Below, piece by piece: positions 35,564 to 44,060 of a DNA stretch of 64,000 nucleotides; position 1 is the stretch's first letter, and each line of letters starts with the position of its first letter. Made by a program: the position numbers and the translations under genes. Source of the DNA: JBCBSZ01 sp039185015. Its GTDB lineage: Bacteria; Actinomycetota; Acidimicrobiia; Acidimicrobiales; Poriferisodalaceae. The stretch covers positions 1-64,000 of the forward strand of contig JBCDAU010000001.1 in assembly GCA_039185015.1 (NCBI GenBank). Reading direction: 5' to 3'. The notes beneath the pieces were generated by a model. It saw only the letters and a list, made by a program, of their open reading frames with translations, made no database searches and was not told the DNA's origin.

Positions 35564-36628
35564 GTGACGGCGGGGACCGAACGGGCGGCGAGCACGGGGG
35601 CGACCGTGATCGGCAACTGCACGCCGGGTCTCGAGCGGTCGTGGTTCCCCGTGGCGCTGTCGGCGGAGGTGACCACCGAGCCCATCTCGGTGCTGCTCCT
35701 CGGCGAGGCTTGGATGGTCGTCCGCATGGGCGACGGCCTCTTCGCCGCCCGGGACCGTTGTCCCCACCGCTTGGCTCCGCTCAGCATCGGCTCGGTCGTC
35801 GGGGACACCTTCCAGTGCCGCTACCACGGCTGGCGCTTCGACACCGAGGGCGCGTGCGTCCGCATCCCGTCGGCGCCGGAGGACCTGGCCGTGCCGCCGC
35901 GAGCCAGGGCATCGACGCCCTTCGGCGTTGCGGAGCACCTGGGGATGGTCTGGATCGCGCCGGAGGAGCCGATGCTCGGCCTGCCCGAGGTACCCGAGTG
36001 GGACCTTGCCGGCTTCGACCGGATCGAGCACGAGCCCCGGCGTACGACGGCGTCTGCGGCGCAGCTCATGGACAACTTCGTCGACGTGTCGCACTTCGCC
36101 ACCGTCCACGCCACGACCTTCGGTGTCCCGGACAACACCGTGCTGGAACCGGTCGACGTCACCGTCGACGACTGGACCGCGACCACCGACTACACCACCT
36201 GGTACCTGAACCACGACGACCCGCTCGTGACCACCGGCGAGCACGAGCTCGCCCAGCCCCACGACATCGTGAAGACCGCGAGGCCGCCGTTCACCGTCTA
36301 CATGCGGCTCGGCTTCCCGCTCACCGACCAGGTCATCTCGATCCTGTACGCCATGCAGCCCGAGACGGAGACGTCCACCCGCATCTTCAAGATCATGGCC
36401 CGCAACGACTTCGGCGGCGACGAGGACAAGATCGCCGAGATGCTCGACTTCGAGGACCGCGTGCTCGACGAGGATCTCGCCGTGCTGGAGTCGTTCCGGT
36501 CCAACCAGCTCCACCTCGATCCCAAGATCGAGGTGCACACCCGGGCCGATCGGCTCAGCCTCGCCTACCGCCGCCTCCTCGACCGCCTCGTGAACGGTGG
36601 CCCCGCCGAGATCGGAGAACGACGATGA
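35564..36628 (+). CDS. Rieske non-heme iron oxygenase (alpha subunit type)
   Basis: 354 residues. Rieske cluster ligands: RDRCPHRLAPL (C-x-H) and FQCRYHGWRFDTEG (C-x2-H), near residues 68 and 86. The mononuclear iron site shows DNFVDVSHFATVHATTFG (Asp...His...His) near 170. The layout is that of vanillate O-demethylase or 3-ketosteroid-9-hydroxylase-like oxygenases, single-subunit, needing an external reductase. The substrate is unknown. GTG start is leaderless-like. The end overlaps the 2OG oxygenase gene (ATGA). Confidence 0.94.
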   Translation: MTAGTERAASTGATVIGNCTPGLERSWFPVALSAEVTTEPISVLLLGEAWMVVRMGDGLFAARDRCPHRLAPLSIGSVVGDTFQCRYHGWRFDTEGACVRIPSAPEDLAVPPRARASTPFGVAEHLGMVWIAPEEPMLGLPEVPEWDLAGFDRIEHEPRRTTASAAQLMDNFVDVSHFATVHATTFGVPDNTVLEPVDVTVDDWTATTDYTTWYLNHDDPLVTTGEHELAQPHDIVKTARPPFTVYMRLGFPLTDQVISILYAMQPETETSTRIFKIMARNDFGGDEDKIAEMLDFEDRVLDEDLAVLESFRSNQLHLDPKIEVHTRADRLSLAYRRLLDRLVNGGPAEIGERR

Positions 36629-37539
36629 CACTGCCGACCATCTCGATCGCTGCGTGGCGCGCCGACGGCGGGGCAGCCGCCGACGTGGCCGCGCAGGTCG
36701 ACGACGCGCTGCGGAGCCACGGCTTCCTGCTGGTGGTCGACCACGGCATCGACGCCGACCTGGCGGCCGAGGTGCGGGCCGAGGCCAGAGCGTGGTTCTC
36801 GCAGGACCCTGCGGTGAAGGACCTCCTCCGCTGCCGGGTCGGCGGACGGGGGTGGATCCCGCCGGGCGCCGAGTCCAACGCCTACGCGTCCGGCGAGGAG
36901 TCGCCGCCGGACCTGAAGGAGACCCTCAAGTTCGGCCACGCTCGCGAGGAGAACCGGTGGCCAGACGAGCAGCCGTCGCTCCGGCCGCCCGTCGAGGCCT
37001 ACCTCGACCAGGTGTGGCAGCTGGCGCTGACGTTGTTCGACATCTTCGCCGCTGCGCTCCGGCTCCCCGATGGGACCTTCCGGGCCAACGCGTCCCCGGG
37101 TGTCTCGGCGCTCAACCTCAACTGGTACCCGTCGCTCCACGACGTCGGCCCGCCCGAGGACGGGCAGTTCCGCGTCGGCGCGCACAGCGACTTCGGGATG
37201 CTGACCATCCTGGATCGCCAGTCCGGCCACGGCTGCCTCCAGATCCAGACGGCCGACGGCGACTGGATCGATGCGCCGCACGTGCCGGGGAGCCTCACGA
37301 TCAACATCGGCGACCTGCTCGCCCGCTGGACGGGCGACCGATGGCGCTCGACGTTCCATCGCGTGCTCCCGCCGAGCCCGGAGGACGCGGCCGAGGAGCT
37401 GATGTCGCTCGTCGCCTTCTGCGGCATCGAGCCGTCGACCCTCGTCGAGACGCTGGATGTCGACGGACCCCGGAACTATGAGCCGGTGCTCGCCGGTGAG
37501 TACGTGCAGTCGAAGATCGACGCCATCGACACCGCCTGA
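36625..37539 (+). CDS. 2-oxoglutarate/Fe(II) oxygenase, isopenicillin N synthase-like
   Basis: 304 residues. The N-terminal DIOX_N region (VDDALRSHGFLLVVDHGID) and the iron site GAHSDFGMLTIL (HxD) with distal His in WRSTFHRVLPP are present. The RxS 2-oxoglutarate contact is unclear after it. SALNLNWYPSL is the usual strand before the HxD. It catalyses oxidation (hydroxylation, desaturation or ring closure) of an unknown substrate. ATGA overlap with the Rieske gene implies the two oxygenases act in one pathway. Confidence 0.92.
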   Translation: MTLPTISIAAWRADGGAAADVAAQVDDALRSHGFLLVVDHGIDADLAAEVRAEARAWFSQDPAVKDLLRCRVGGRGWIPPGAESNAYASGEESPPDLKETLKFGHAREENRWPDEQPSLRPPVEAYLDQVWQLALTLFDIFAAALRLPDGTFRANASPGVSALNLNWYPSLHDVGPPEDGQFRVGAHSDFGMLTILDRQSGHGCLQIQTADGDWIDAPHVPGSLTINIGDLLARWTGDRWRSTFHRVLPPSPEDAAEELMSLVAFCGIEPSTLVETLDVDGPRNYEPVLAGEYVQSKIDAIDTA

Positions 37540-37544
37540 GCCGT

Positions 37545-38348
37545 CTACGGGGGCGAGAGCACGCACCAGGCCGTCGGTCCCCAGCTGCCGTCAGTGCCCG
37601 CGACGAGCACGTCCAACTGTTGATCGGGTCGGAGCTCCTCGACCTCACGACAGTCGTCCTGCAGGTCGGCGGTGAGCTCGGTCTCGGTCAGGAGACGCTG
37701 GCCCTCGTCGAGCTCGACCACGGCGGTCACCCGGGACGAGGCCGTCGAGTCGCAGAACCGGAGCTCGACTCGGCCGATCGGCCGCTCGACCTCGTCGGGC
37801 AGGGCAAGGCAGTCGTCCACCTCGAGCTCGTCGAGCGTCGCCGTGTCGGGGTCGGTGAGTCGGATGCTGAGCGCAAGAGCCACGACCACGGCGATCACCA
37901 TCGACGCCAGGAAGATCGAGAGCACGGGCCGCCGGGGTGGATCGAGCGCGGGGGCGTCGGGGTCCTCGACCCGAGGCGGCGGCCCCGACGTGTCGACCTC
38001 GCTCAGGGACCGGCCGGTGCGGAGCACCTCGAGCGGAGCGAGGGACTGGAAGTAGCCCTCGGTCAGGTCGACCCCACCGCTCCGGCAGGTCTGCACGACC
38101 TCGGTCGTGGTGCGGATCCCCGGCCACCCCCACCACCCGAAGAGCAGGCTCGTCGCCACGGCTCCCCGGCTCTCCGCCGGAGGCTCGCCGGGTCGGACGA
38201 GCTGCGGCGTGGTGCGGTCGACTCGGGTGCCACCGAGGGAGATCACGTAGGGACTCGCCCGGACGCGGGCGCCGGCCCACAGCTCGTCGAACAGCTCCTG
38301 TCGCGTCAGATCGGGGGCGTTCGCCAGGTGGGGCAGCTTCGACGGCAT
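37545..38348 (-). CDS. Single-pass membrane protein with extracytoplasmic domain
   Basis: 267 residues. The N-terminal 140 residues are probably cytoplasmic (RVRASPYVISLGGTRVDRTTP; FGWWGWPGIRTTTEVVQTC is the tail of actinobacterial DUF-type proteins). One transmembrane helix follows at about 142-163 (SIFLASMVIAVVVALALSI). The outside domain (LDELEVDDCLALPDEVE, LRFCDSTASSRVTAVVEL, DDCREVEEL, TAWCVLSPP) has four cysteines, resembling septum-formation-like domains. The function is unknown. It ends 5 bases from the convergent 2OG oxygenase. Confidence 0.78.
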   Translation of the reverse strand: MPSKLPHLANAPDLTRQELFDELWAGARVRASPYVISLGGTRVDRTTPQLVRPGEPPAESRGAVATSLLFGWWGWPGIRTTTEVVQTCRSGGVDLTEGYFQSLAPLEVLRTGRSLSEVDTSGPPPRVEDPDAPALDPPRRPVLSIFLASMVIAVVVALALSIRLTDPDTATLDELEVDDCLALPDEVERPIGRVELRFCDSTASSRVTAVVELDEGQRLLTETELTADLQDDCREVEELRPDQQLDVLVAGTDGSWGPTAWCVLSPP

Positions 38349-38388
38349 GTGCGGCCGACGGTACTGCGCACCGCCCCGTGGCGGTCGC

Positions 38389-38520
38389 TCAGCGCTGGTG
38401 GTTCTCGGTGCCCATCCCCGAGGTGATGAACACGGCGGCGCACGGGGCGTCGACGTCGGCGGTGTGCCAGTCGCCCGGCTCGTCGATCGCGTACTGGCCG
38501 GGGCTGAACCACGTCCCCGC
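38389..38520 (-). pseudogene. Remnant of a cupin-like protein C-terminus
   Basis: About 43 codons read GTWFSPGQYAIDEPGDWHTADV and then CAAVFITSGMGTENHQR before a stop. This is cupin-like in style (the PG-W-H turn) and more protein-like than the other frames. It lacks any N-terminal half: the frame upstream runs into antisense of the TmrB-like gene. Probably a gene truncated when the neighbouring gene arrived. A short antisense coincidence cannot be excluded. Confidence 0.4.
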
Positions 38521-38539
38521 GTCTGCTGGACTCGGCGGG

Positions 38540-39106
38540 GTGATCGTCTGGATCAACGGTGCCTTCGGCGCCGGCAAGACCACCGTCGCCACCGAGGTGT
38601 CGCTCCGCCTCCCGGGTTCGATGCCGTACGACCCCGAGATGGTCGGCTACTTCCTCGGTCACGTCGTCCCGGAGTCCGAGACCGGTGACTTCCAGGACCT
38701 GCCGATCTGGCGGACGATGGTGTCCGATCTCGCGATCGCGCTGCACCGTCACTACGGCGGCCCACTCGTCGTCCCGATGACCGTCGTCGAGCCGGCGTAC
38801 CTCGCCGAGATCGCGGTGCCGATCCGTGAGGCCGGTGTCGACGTGCACCTCTTCACGCTGGACGTGCCGGCCACGACGTTGCGGGAGCGCATCACCGCCC
38901 AGGTGATGTCACCCGACGACCCGGAGGACGACGAGCGGATCCGACGCTGGCGCCTGGATCAGGTCGACCGGTGCGTCGCGGCGCTGTCCGAGCACGACCT
39001 CGGCACGCCGGTGTCGAACGCCGGCCGTCCACCTGAGGACGTCGCCGCCGAGATCGTGGCCGCGATGTCGCTCTCGATCGATCGAGGCGCTCGTGCTCGT
39101 GCGTGA
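38540..39106 (+). CDS. TmrB-like P-loop ATPase
   Basis: 188 residues. VIVWINGAFGAGKTT (Walker A), then MPYDPEMVGYFLGHVVP, DFQDLPIWRTMV, LVVPMTVVEPAYLAEI, HLFTLDVPATTLRERI and DQVDRCVAAL. All are in the order and spacing of Bacillus TmrB, the tunicamycin-resistance ATP-binding protein, and of related nucleotide-kinase-like proteins. Whether it gives resistance here is unknown. The GTG start is set by the motif: only two residues precede the first beta strand. Confidence 0.85.
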   Translation: MIVWINGAFGAGKTTVATEVSLRLPGSMPYDPEMVGYFLGHVVPESETGDFQDLPIWRTMVSDLAIALHRHYGGPLVVPMTVVEPAYLAEIAVPIREAGVDVHLFTLDVPATTLRERITAQVMSPDDPEDDERIRRWRLDQVDRCVAALSEHDLGTPVSNAGRPPEDVAAEIVAAMSLSIDRGARARA

Positions 39107-39215
39107 CCACCTGCGCCATGCCGCCGAGTGCCCGGCGTCGAGTCACATGGACTGCGAGCGATTCCGAGCGCTGCTCGACGCGGCGCTCTCCCGCCGGACC
39201 ACCCGGTCGGGCTGA
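39093..39215 (+). CDS. Possible 40-residue Cys/His peptide
   Basis: GTG 39093 (or 39099) overlaps the last codons of the TmrB-like gene and reads to TGA 39213. It has DHLRHAAECPASSHMDCERF, with two Cys and two to three His spaced like a small metal site, and a helical RALLDAALSRR end. Codon third positions are almost all G or C. No family is recognised. It could be chance. Confidence 0.35.
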   Translation: MLVRDHLRHAAECPASSHMDCERFRALLDAALSRRTTRSG

Positions 39216-39222
39216 CTCGCAC

Positions 39223-40194
39223 TCAGCCGAGGGCGGCGAGCACGTCGTCGATCAGGCGGATGCGGCCCTCGACGCCGGGGTAGCCGAGTCGATCGACCGT
39301 GAGGGTGTTGTCGGCGGCGACGGCGGGGAGGCCCTGCCAGAGCTCACCCTCGGCGACCTCGGCCAGCGCGGCGTCTTCGCCCTCGACCCCGGCCGTCTGC
39401 GCGAGCACGAGCAGATCTCCGTCGAGCTCGGTGATGAGCTCCTCGGACAGGTACACGCGCCCGTTGCTCTCGCCGTCGAGCTCGCCGGCACCGGGGGTGA
39501 GGGTGATACCGAGGTCGAGGAGCACGGCGGGGATGTTGACCGGTCCGTCGGTCCATGCCGCCACCGAGGGGCCGACGTAGACGGTCGCGACCGTCACGCG
39601 CAGGTCGGTGGGGATCTGACCGGAGGCCGCGGCCACGGCGTCGTCGTAGCTGGCGAGCAGCGCTTCTGCTCGTTCCGGTACCCCCATCGCCTCGCCGAGC
39701 TGAGTGACCTGAGCTCGCCAGTCGCTGTTGTCGACGATCGCGGTCTCGGCGATCTCCTCGAAGATCTCCTCGCCGACGAAGGACGCGACACCGGTCGTGG
39801 TGATGATGAGGTCCGGCTGGAACGCTGCGAGCCGCTCGAAGTTCGGTTCGATCGGCGAGAACGGCTCGATCGCCGAGGTGTCGCGTTCGATGCCGACGAA
39901 TCGATCCTCCAGCGTCGCAGTCGCGGCGACCGGCTGCCCGCCGAGGGCGAGGACGTCGGCCAGCAGGAACTCCTCGCCGATCACGACGACGCGCCCCAGG
40001 TCGAGCGGGCTGTCGTCGAGCGCGGGTGCCGCCGACGCTGCCGTGGTCGCCGGCGCGACGGTCGCCTCGGGTGCCGCGGTCGTCTCCGCGGGAGGCGTCG
40101 TGTCGTCGGCCTGGTCGTCGCTGTCGCCGCAGCCGGAGAGTCCGAGCGCGACGGTGAGGGCGAGCGTGACGACGAGTCCAGGTGGGCGGTGCAT
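39223..40194 (-). CDS. FecB/FhuD-like substrate-binding lipoprotein
   Basis: 323 residues. The signal peptide ends in the lipobox LSGC, followed by a threonine/alanine/proline-rich linker (TTPPAETTAAPEATVAPATT). The class III periplasmic-binding fold has the typical DLGRVVVIGEEFLLADVLALGGQPVAA, then FQPDLIITT and GLPAVAADNTLTVD segments. It should bind an iron-siderophore, heme or cobalamin-type ligand outside the cell and deliver it to an ABC permease. No permease or ATPase is nearby, so it is an orphan. The ATG follows TAGGGT by 8 bases. Confidence 0.9.
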   Translation of the reverse strand: MHRPPGLVVTLALTVALGLSGCGDSDDQADDTTPPAETTAAPEATVAPATTAASAAPALDDSPLDLGRVVVIGEEFLLADVLALGGQPVAATATLEDRFVGIERDTSAIEPFSPIEPNFERLAAFQPDLIITTTGVASFVGEEIFEEIAETAIVDNSDWRAQVTQLGEAMGVPERAEALLASYDDAVAAASGQIPTDLRVTVATVYVGPSVAAWTDGPVNIPAVLLDLGITLTPGAGELDGESNGRVYLSEELITELDGDLLVLAQTAGVEGEDAALAEVAEGELWQGLPAVAADNTLTVDRLGYPGVEGRIRLIDDVLAALG

Positions 40195-40202
40195 CGCCGA
40201 AG

Positions 40203-40208
40203 ACCCTA
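40203..40208 (-). promoter_or_regulatory. Leaderless-type -10 box (TAGGGT) of the FecB-like lipoprotein
   Basis: TANNNT box 8 bases before the ATG at 40194. Confidence 0.5.
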
Positions 40209-40254
40209 GGCCGCTGCGTCACCTGGTGTTCGGCAAGCTTGACAGCAGCCGACC

Positions 40255-41061
40255 TCAGCCGTCGATCGGCTCGACGTCGGGCAGCTGGATCGGCGGCTCC
40301 GGGTCGGGGAGGTGGACCTCGGGCACGAACGGCTGGGCAGGGTCCGGATCGAGCTCGCCCGTGAACACGGGCTCGAAGGTCTCGGTCTCCTCGTCCGGGC
40401 CGTTCTCCGGCGGGTCGGTCCACGAGGGGACCGTGTCCTCGACCGGCGTGGGCGTCGGCGGCGAGAGGTCGGTCACGGCCGAGGTGGCCGGCTCCACGAT
40501 CGGTGGCAGATCGGCGTGTGCGTCCGTCTCGACGTCGATGCTGGCCTCTCCGGTGTGGTCCTCGCCGTCCTCGTGGTCCGGCAGGATCTCGGTCTCCGTG
40601 TCGACGGCGGCCTCGTGGTCCCCGGCGACACCGAGCTCGCCACCGCCGCTGTCGACCTCGTCGCCGTTGCCGTCGGCGAGTCGGCCGCCGTCGGTCATCT
40701 CTCCGTCGTCGGAGGGCTCGTCGCTCGCTTCGGTGCTGCCCTCACCGACCGAGGCCGTGGAGTCGGACGCATCGTGGGTCTGGCCGGAGCCGACGGTCAC
40801 CTCGGCGCCCCCCGACGCAGAGGACGAGTCCTCTCCTTGATGCTCGGCTCGCGCCGGCTCCGGCTGCTCGGCCTCCGCCTTGGACGGCGTCGGCTCGCGC
40901 TCTGGTCCTTCGGTCGTCGTCTCGATCTTGGCGGGGGTGGGTTCGGGGGCCGACTTGGTGTCGCCGGCTTCCCGAGCCACGGCGTCTCGTTCCTTCAGCA
41001 GGGCGTGGTCGGGCTCGCTGTCCTTGGTGCTCGACCGCCGGAAGAAGTTGCGAAAGGCCAT
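40255..41061 (-). CDS. Acidic low-complexity protein
   Basis: 268 residues. A short basic start MAFRNFFRRSS is followed by about 250 residues dominated by Glu, Asp, Pro, Ser and Thr, with no hydrophobic segment and no folded-domain pattern. The last 80 residues are rich in PxP and acidic turns (VPEVHLPDPEPPIQLPDVEP). It is probably disordered. The ATG has a G-rich Shine-Dalgarno-like run (GGGGTGGGG) just upstream. The function is unknown. Confidence 0.6.
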   Translation of the reverse strand: MAFRNFFRRSSTKDSEPDHALLKERDAVAREAGDTKSAPEPTPAKIETTTEGPEREPTPSKAEAEQPEPARAEHQGEDSSSASGGAEVTVGSGQTHDASDSTASVGEGSTEASDEPSDDGEMTDGGRLADGNGDEVDSGGGELGVAGDHEAAVDTETEILPDHEDGEDHTGEASIDVETDAHADLPPIVEPATSAVTDLSPPTPTPVEDTVPSWTDPPENGPDEETETFEPVFTGELDPDPAQPFVPEVHLPDPEPPIQLPDVEPIDG

Positions 41062-41127
41062 GTCCCCACCCCCGTCGTGTGCGACTCGCAACCTACGGAG
41101 ACGTCGGTCCCGAGCACATCGGTAGGC

Positions 41128-43989
41128 CTACTGATCTTCCGCGTCCTCCATGGAGCGGCGGGCCTGCGCCTGGGTGGCGAGCTGGACCCGCGAGGAGATC
41201 CCGAGCTTCGTGTACACGTGATGGAGGTGGGACTCCACCGTTCGCCGCGACACGTGGAGCCGCCCGGCGATCTCGGCGTTGCGGAAGCCGTCGGCCACCC
41301 CGTCGACCACCCGACGCTCCGAGTCGGTGAGGCTGGCCCAGCCGTGCGTGGCCCGGGCGCGCGCCCGCCGCCGCCGCGGCCGGAAGCCGAGCCCTTCGAG
41401 CGAGGTCTGGAGCTGGTCGAGGTCCCACCGGGCGCCCAGCTCGTCGTATCGGAGCGTGGCCTCCTCTGCGGCCTCGCGCACCTCCCGTTCGGGGCCGCCG
41501 GCCCGCGCCGTGACGATGGCGACGGTCGTCCAGGCGTCCGCCGACTCCGGACGACGTCGCACCGACGTGAGCAGCCGGACGGCCTCCCGTGCCGACGCCG
41601 GGTCGGTGTCGAGCCAGGCCCTCGCGATCGCTGCGGCCGCTCGTTCACCCGGACTCGCCTGTGGCAGATCGCCGAGCCGCATCAGCGTCCCGCGGATCGA
41701 GGCTGCGTCGTCGTGGCGTCCGGCTCGATCGGCGGCCGCGGCCACCGGTGGCCCGATCGATCGCAGGCGGCCCCGCACCCCCAGTGACTCGACCGCCCGG
41801 AAGAGGCCGAGGCCGGTGGCGAGACCGGTCTCGATATCGCCGGTCGCCAGCTGCGTGACGGCCTGTTCGGCGAAGACGAGATCCGAGCCCTGGACCGAAC
41901 CGGTTCCGACGGCGTCCATCCCCCGGGCGATGTGGTCCGTGGCGGCGGCGACGTCGCCACGCCGTCGGGCGACATGGGCGAGGCAGGCGTGTGCGTAGGC
42001 GTCGACGATCCGCACGCCGGTCTCCGCCGAGTAGGCGAGGACGGCTTCTGCCTCGGCGACGGCGTCGTCCCAGTCGCCGGACAGGACGAACTCGGTGGCT
42101 CGAGCGCTCTCCAGGATGGGGAGATCCCACGACATCGCGATCGAGCGGCCGACCTCGATGCCCCGGTCGAGCGCGGCGACCGCGGTCTCGTGGTCGTCGG
42201 CGAACGAGGCCACCTGACCGAGGAAGAAGAGCGGGAGATCGCGGTGGCCGAGTCGGTCGGGTCGGGCATCGGCCAGGGCGACCGCCTCGTCGGCGAGTCG
42301 TCGTGCGGTCTCGTGCTCGCATCGGAGACCGGCCACGAGGCTCCGCACCGATCTGGCCTCGCAGCCGCCTCGGGCATCCGCGTTGGCGTCCGCCTCGACG
42401 ACGGCGAGCGCGGCGTGCTCGTCCGCCGTGTCGAGTCGCCCGGACAAGACGTGGGTGAGCGCGAGATCCGCTCGCCGCAGCCCGCTGGTCGCGCTCGCAC
42501 CCCGTTCGGCCACCGCCGTGAACCGCTCGGCAGCGTCGTCGAGGCGTCCGTGGAGGAAGAGGGCCTCGCCGAAGGTCTCCTCGAGCTCCTCGCGGGTCTC
42601 GGCGGGAAGGTCGGTCGCGAGCACCTGCTCGAACGCCGGGCGGGCGGCGTCGATGTCACCGGCCCAGACGTGGGCCCGCGCGATCTGTCCGTCGACGGCC
42701 ACCAGGCGCGGATCGTCGGGATCGACCGCGTCTCGGCAACGATGGAGGTAGGCGAGGGCTCGCCGGGGCTCGACGATCGCGAGCCGCCGCCCCGCCTCGA
42801 TCAGGGCGTCGACCGTCGGGTCGTCGATGCCGGCCTCGGCCATGACGAGGTGGCTGGCGATCGCGGGCGCTGGTGCGTTCCGTTCGGCGAGCGTCGCTGC
42901 CGCCTCGGCGTGCAGCCCCCGGCGGACGCCGAGCGGGATGTCGTAGTACACGGCGTCGCGGACCAGGTCGTGACGGAACCGGAGGTTCGCCTCGCGCTCG
43001 ACGAGCCAGCCCTGTTCGACCGCGGGGCGCAGATCGCTCCACAGCGCGTGCATCGGACGCTGCGTCAGCTCCGCCAGCTCGGCTGGCGCGAACTCGACGC
43101 CCAGGACGGCGGCGACCGGGAGCAGGTCCCACGTCGCGGGGCCCAGGGCGCGCACGCGGTCGAGCACGAGTCGTTCGAAGGTGATCGGTCGACCGTCGGT
43201 CTGCAGCTCGGCGTCGCCGTCGATGATGCCGATCGAACCGTCGGCCGCGGCGGCGGTGATGAGCTCGTTGACGAACAGCGGACTGCCGCCGGTGTCCTCG
43301 ATGGCCTTCCTGAGGCGGGTCCCGAGTCGGGCGCCACCGAGCAGAGCCCGGGCCATGTGGGTCGCGCCGCTCCGACCGAGGACCTCGAGCTCGATCCGGT
43401 CGACGTTGGGCCCGGAACGCCGGACGAGGTCGACCAGCTCACGGTGATGATGGTCGGGCTCGAGGGGTCGGAGCGCTCCGACGATCAGGATGGGGAACTG
43501 GTCCCCCCGGTTGGCGAGCGCCGCCAGCGCCCGCACCGTCGCTCGGTCGGCCCACTGGAGGTCGTCGACGATGATCGCCGCCGGCGCCTCCGTCGCGGTT
43601 CGTTCGACCTCCTCGACGAGCCGATCGAGGACGGGGATGAAGCGGCCCGGCGAGTAGGCGCCCGGGTGGTGGCCGTCGTCGACGAGGAACGCGTCGAGCT
43701 CGTCGGCGAGGAGTTGCTCGTCGACGCCAGGCATCGCAGCGAGCGCGTCGATGACGGGCTGGGCGGGACGATCCAGGTCGCCGTCGCGGCAGGTGCTCCG
43801 GCCGACGACGAAGCGGCGCTCGATCGCCGCGCGTGCGGTCTCGTCCAGCAGTCGGGTCTTGCCGACGCCTGCCACCCCGCTGACGACGACCATCCGGCCG
43901 GCGCCCGCGGCGACCGACGCCACGGCCCGATCGATCAGCGCGAGCTCGGGCGCCCGCTCGACGAGCGGTGTGGGGCCAGCGCTGGTCAC
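41128..43989 (-). CDS. LuxR-family large ATP-binding regulator (LAL type)
   Basis: 953 residues. An N-terminal AAA/STAND ATPase has Walker A VVSGVAGVGKTRLLDE near residue 38, Walker B AAIIVDDLQWAD and GGSPLFVNEL. A long TPR-like helical middle (about 380-870) and a C-terminal LuxR HTH (LTDSERRVVDGVADGFRNAEIA, then VSRRTVESHLHHVYTKLG) follow. Such proteins bind a ligand in the helical part and activate transcription. GTG 43989 follows TACCGT by 6 bases. It is divergent from the beta-propeller-like gene with 71 bases between. Confidence 0.95.
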   Translation of the reverse strand: MTSAGPTPLVERAPELALIDRAVASVAAGAGRMVVVSGVAGVGKTRLLDETARAAIERRFVVGRSTCRDGDLDRPAQPVIDALAAMPGVDEQLLADELDAFLVDDGHHPGAYSPGRFIPVLDRLVEEVERTATEAPAAIIVDDLQWADRATVRALAALANRGDQFPILIVGALRPLEPDHHHRELVDLVRRSGPNVDRIELEVLGRSGATHMARALLGGARLGTRLRKAIEDTGGSPLFVNELITAAAADGSIGIIDGDAELQTDGRPITFERLVLDRVRALGPATWDLLPVAAVLGVEFAPAELAELTQRPMHALWSDLRPAVEQGWLVEREANLRFRHDLVRDAVYYDIPLGVRRGLHAEAAATLAERNAPAPAIASHLVMAEAGIDDPTVDALIEAGRRLAIVEPRRALAYLHRCRDAVDPDDPRLVAVDGQIARAHVWAGDIDAARPAFEQVLATDLPAETREELEETFGEALFLHGRLDDAAERFTAVAERGASATSGLRRADLALTHVLSGRLDTADEHAALAVVEADANADARGGCEARSVRSLVAGLRCEHETARRLADEAVALADARPDRLGHRDLPLFFLGQVASFADDHETAVAALDRGIEVGRSIAMSWDLPILESARATEFVLSGDWDDAVAEAEAVLAYSAETGVRIVDAYAHACLAHVARRRGDVAAATDHIARGMDAVGTGSVQGSDLVFAEQAVTQLATGDIETGLATGLGLFRAVESLGVRGRLRSIGPPVAAAADRAGRHDDAASIRGTLMRLGDLPQASPGERAAAAIARAWLDTDPASAREAVRLLTSVRRRPESADAWTTVAIVTARAGGPEREVREAAEEATLRYDELGARWDLDQLQTSLEGLGFRPRRRRARARATHGWASLTDSERRVVDGVADGFRNAEIAGRLHVSRRTVESHLHHVYTKLGISSRVQLATQAQARRSMEDAEDQ

Positions 43990-43995
43990 GACGGC

Positions 43996-44001
43996 ACGGT
44001 A
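43996..44001 (-). promoter_or_regulatory. Leaderless-type -10 box (TACCGT) of the LAL regulator
   Basis: TANNNT box 6 bases before the GTG at 43989. Confidence 0.5.
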
Positions 44002-44048
44002 GGCGGTCTCCGGGTGTCGTGGCCCGGGAGGTCGGCACGCTGCGCATC

Positions 44049-44054
44049 TACGCT
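44049..44054 (+). promoter_or_regulatory. Leaderless-type -10 box (TACGCT) of the 44061 gene
   Basis: TANNNT box 6 bases before GTG 44061. It decides this start, since the frame is open well upstream. Confidence 0.5.
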
Positions 44055-44060
44055 GCCGCC

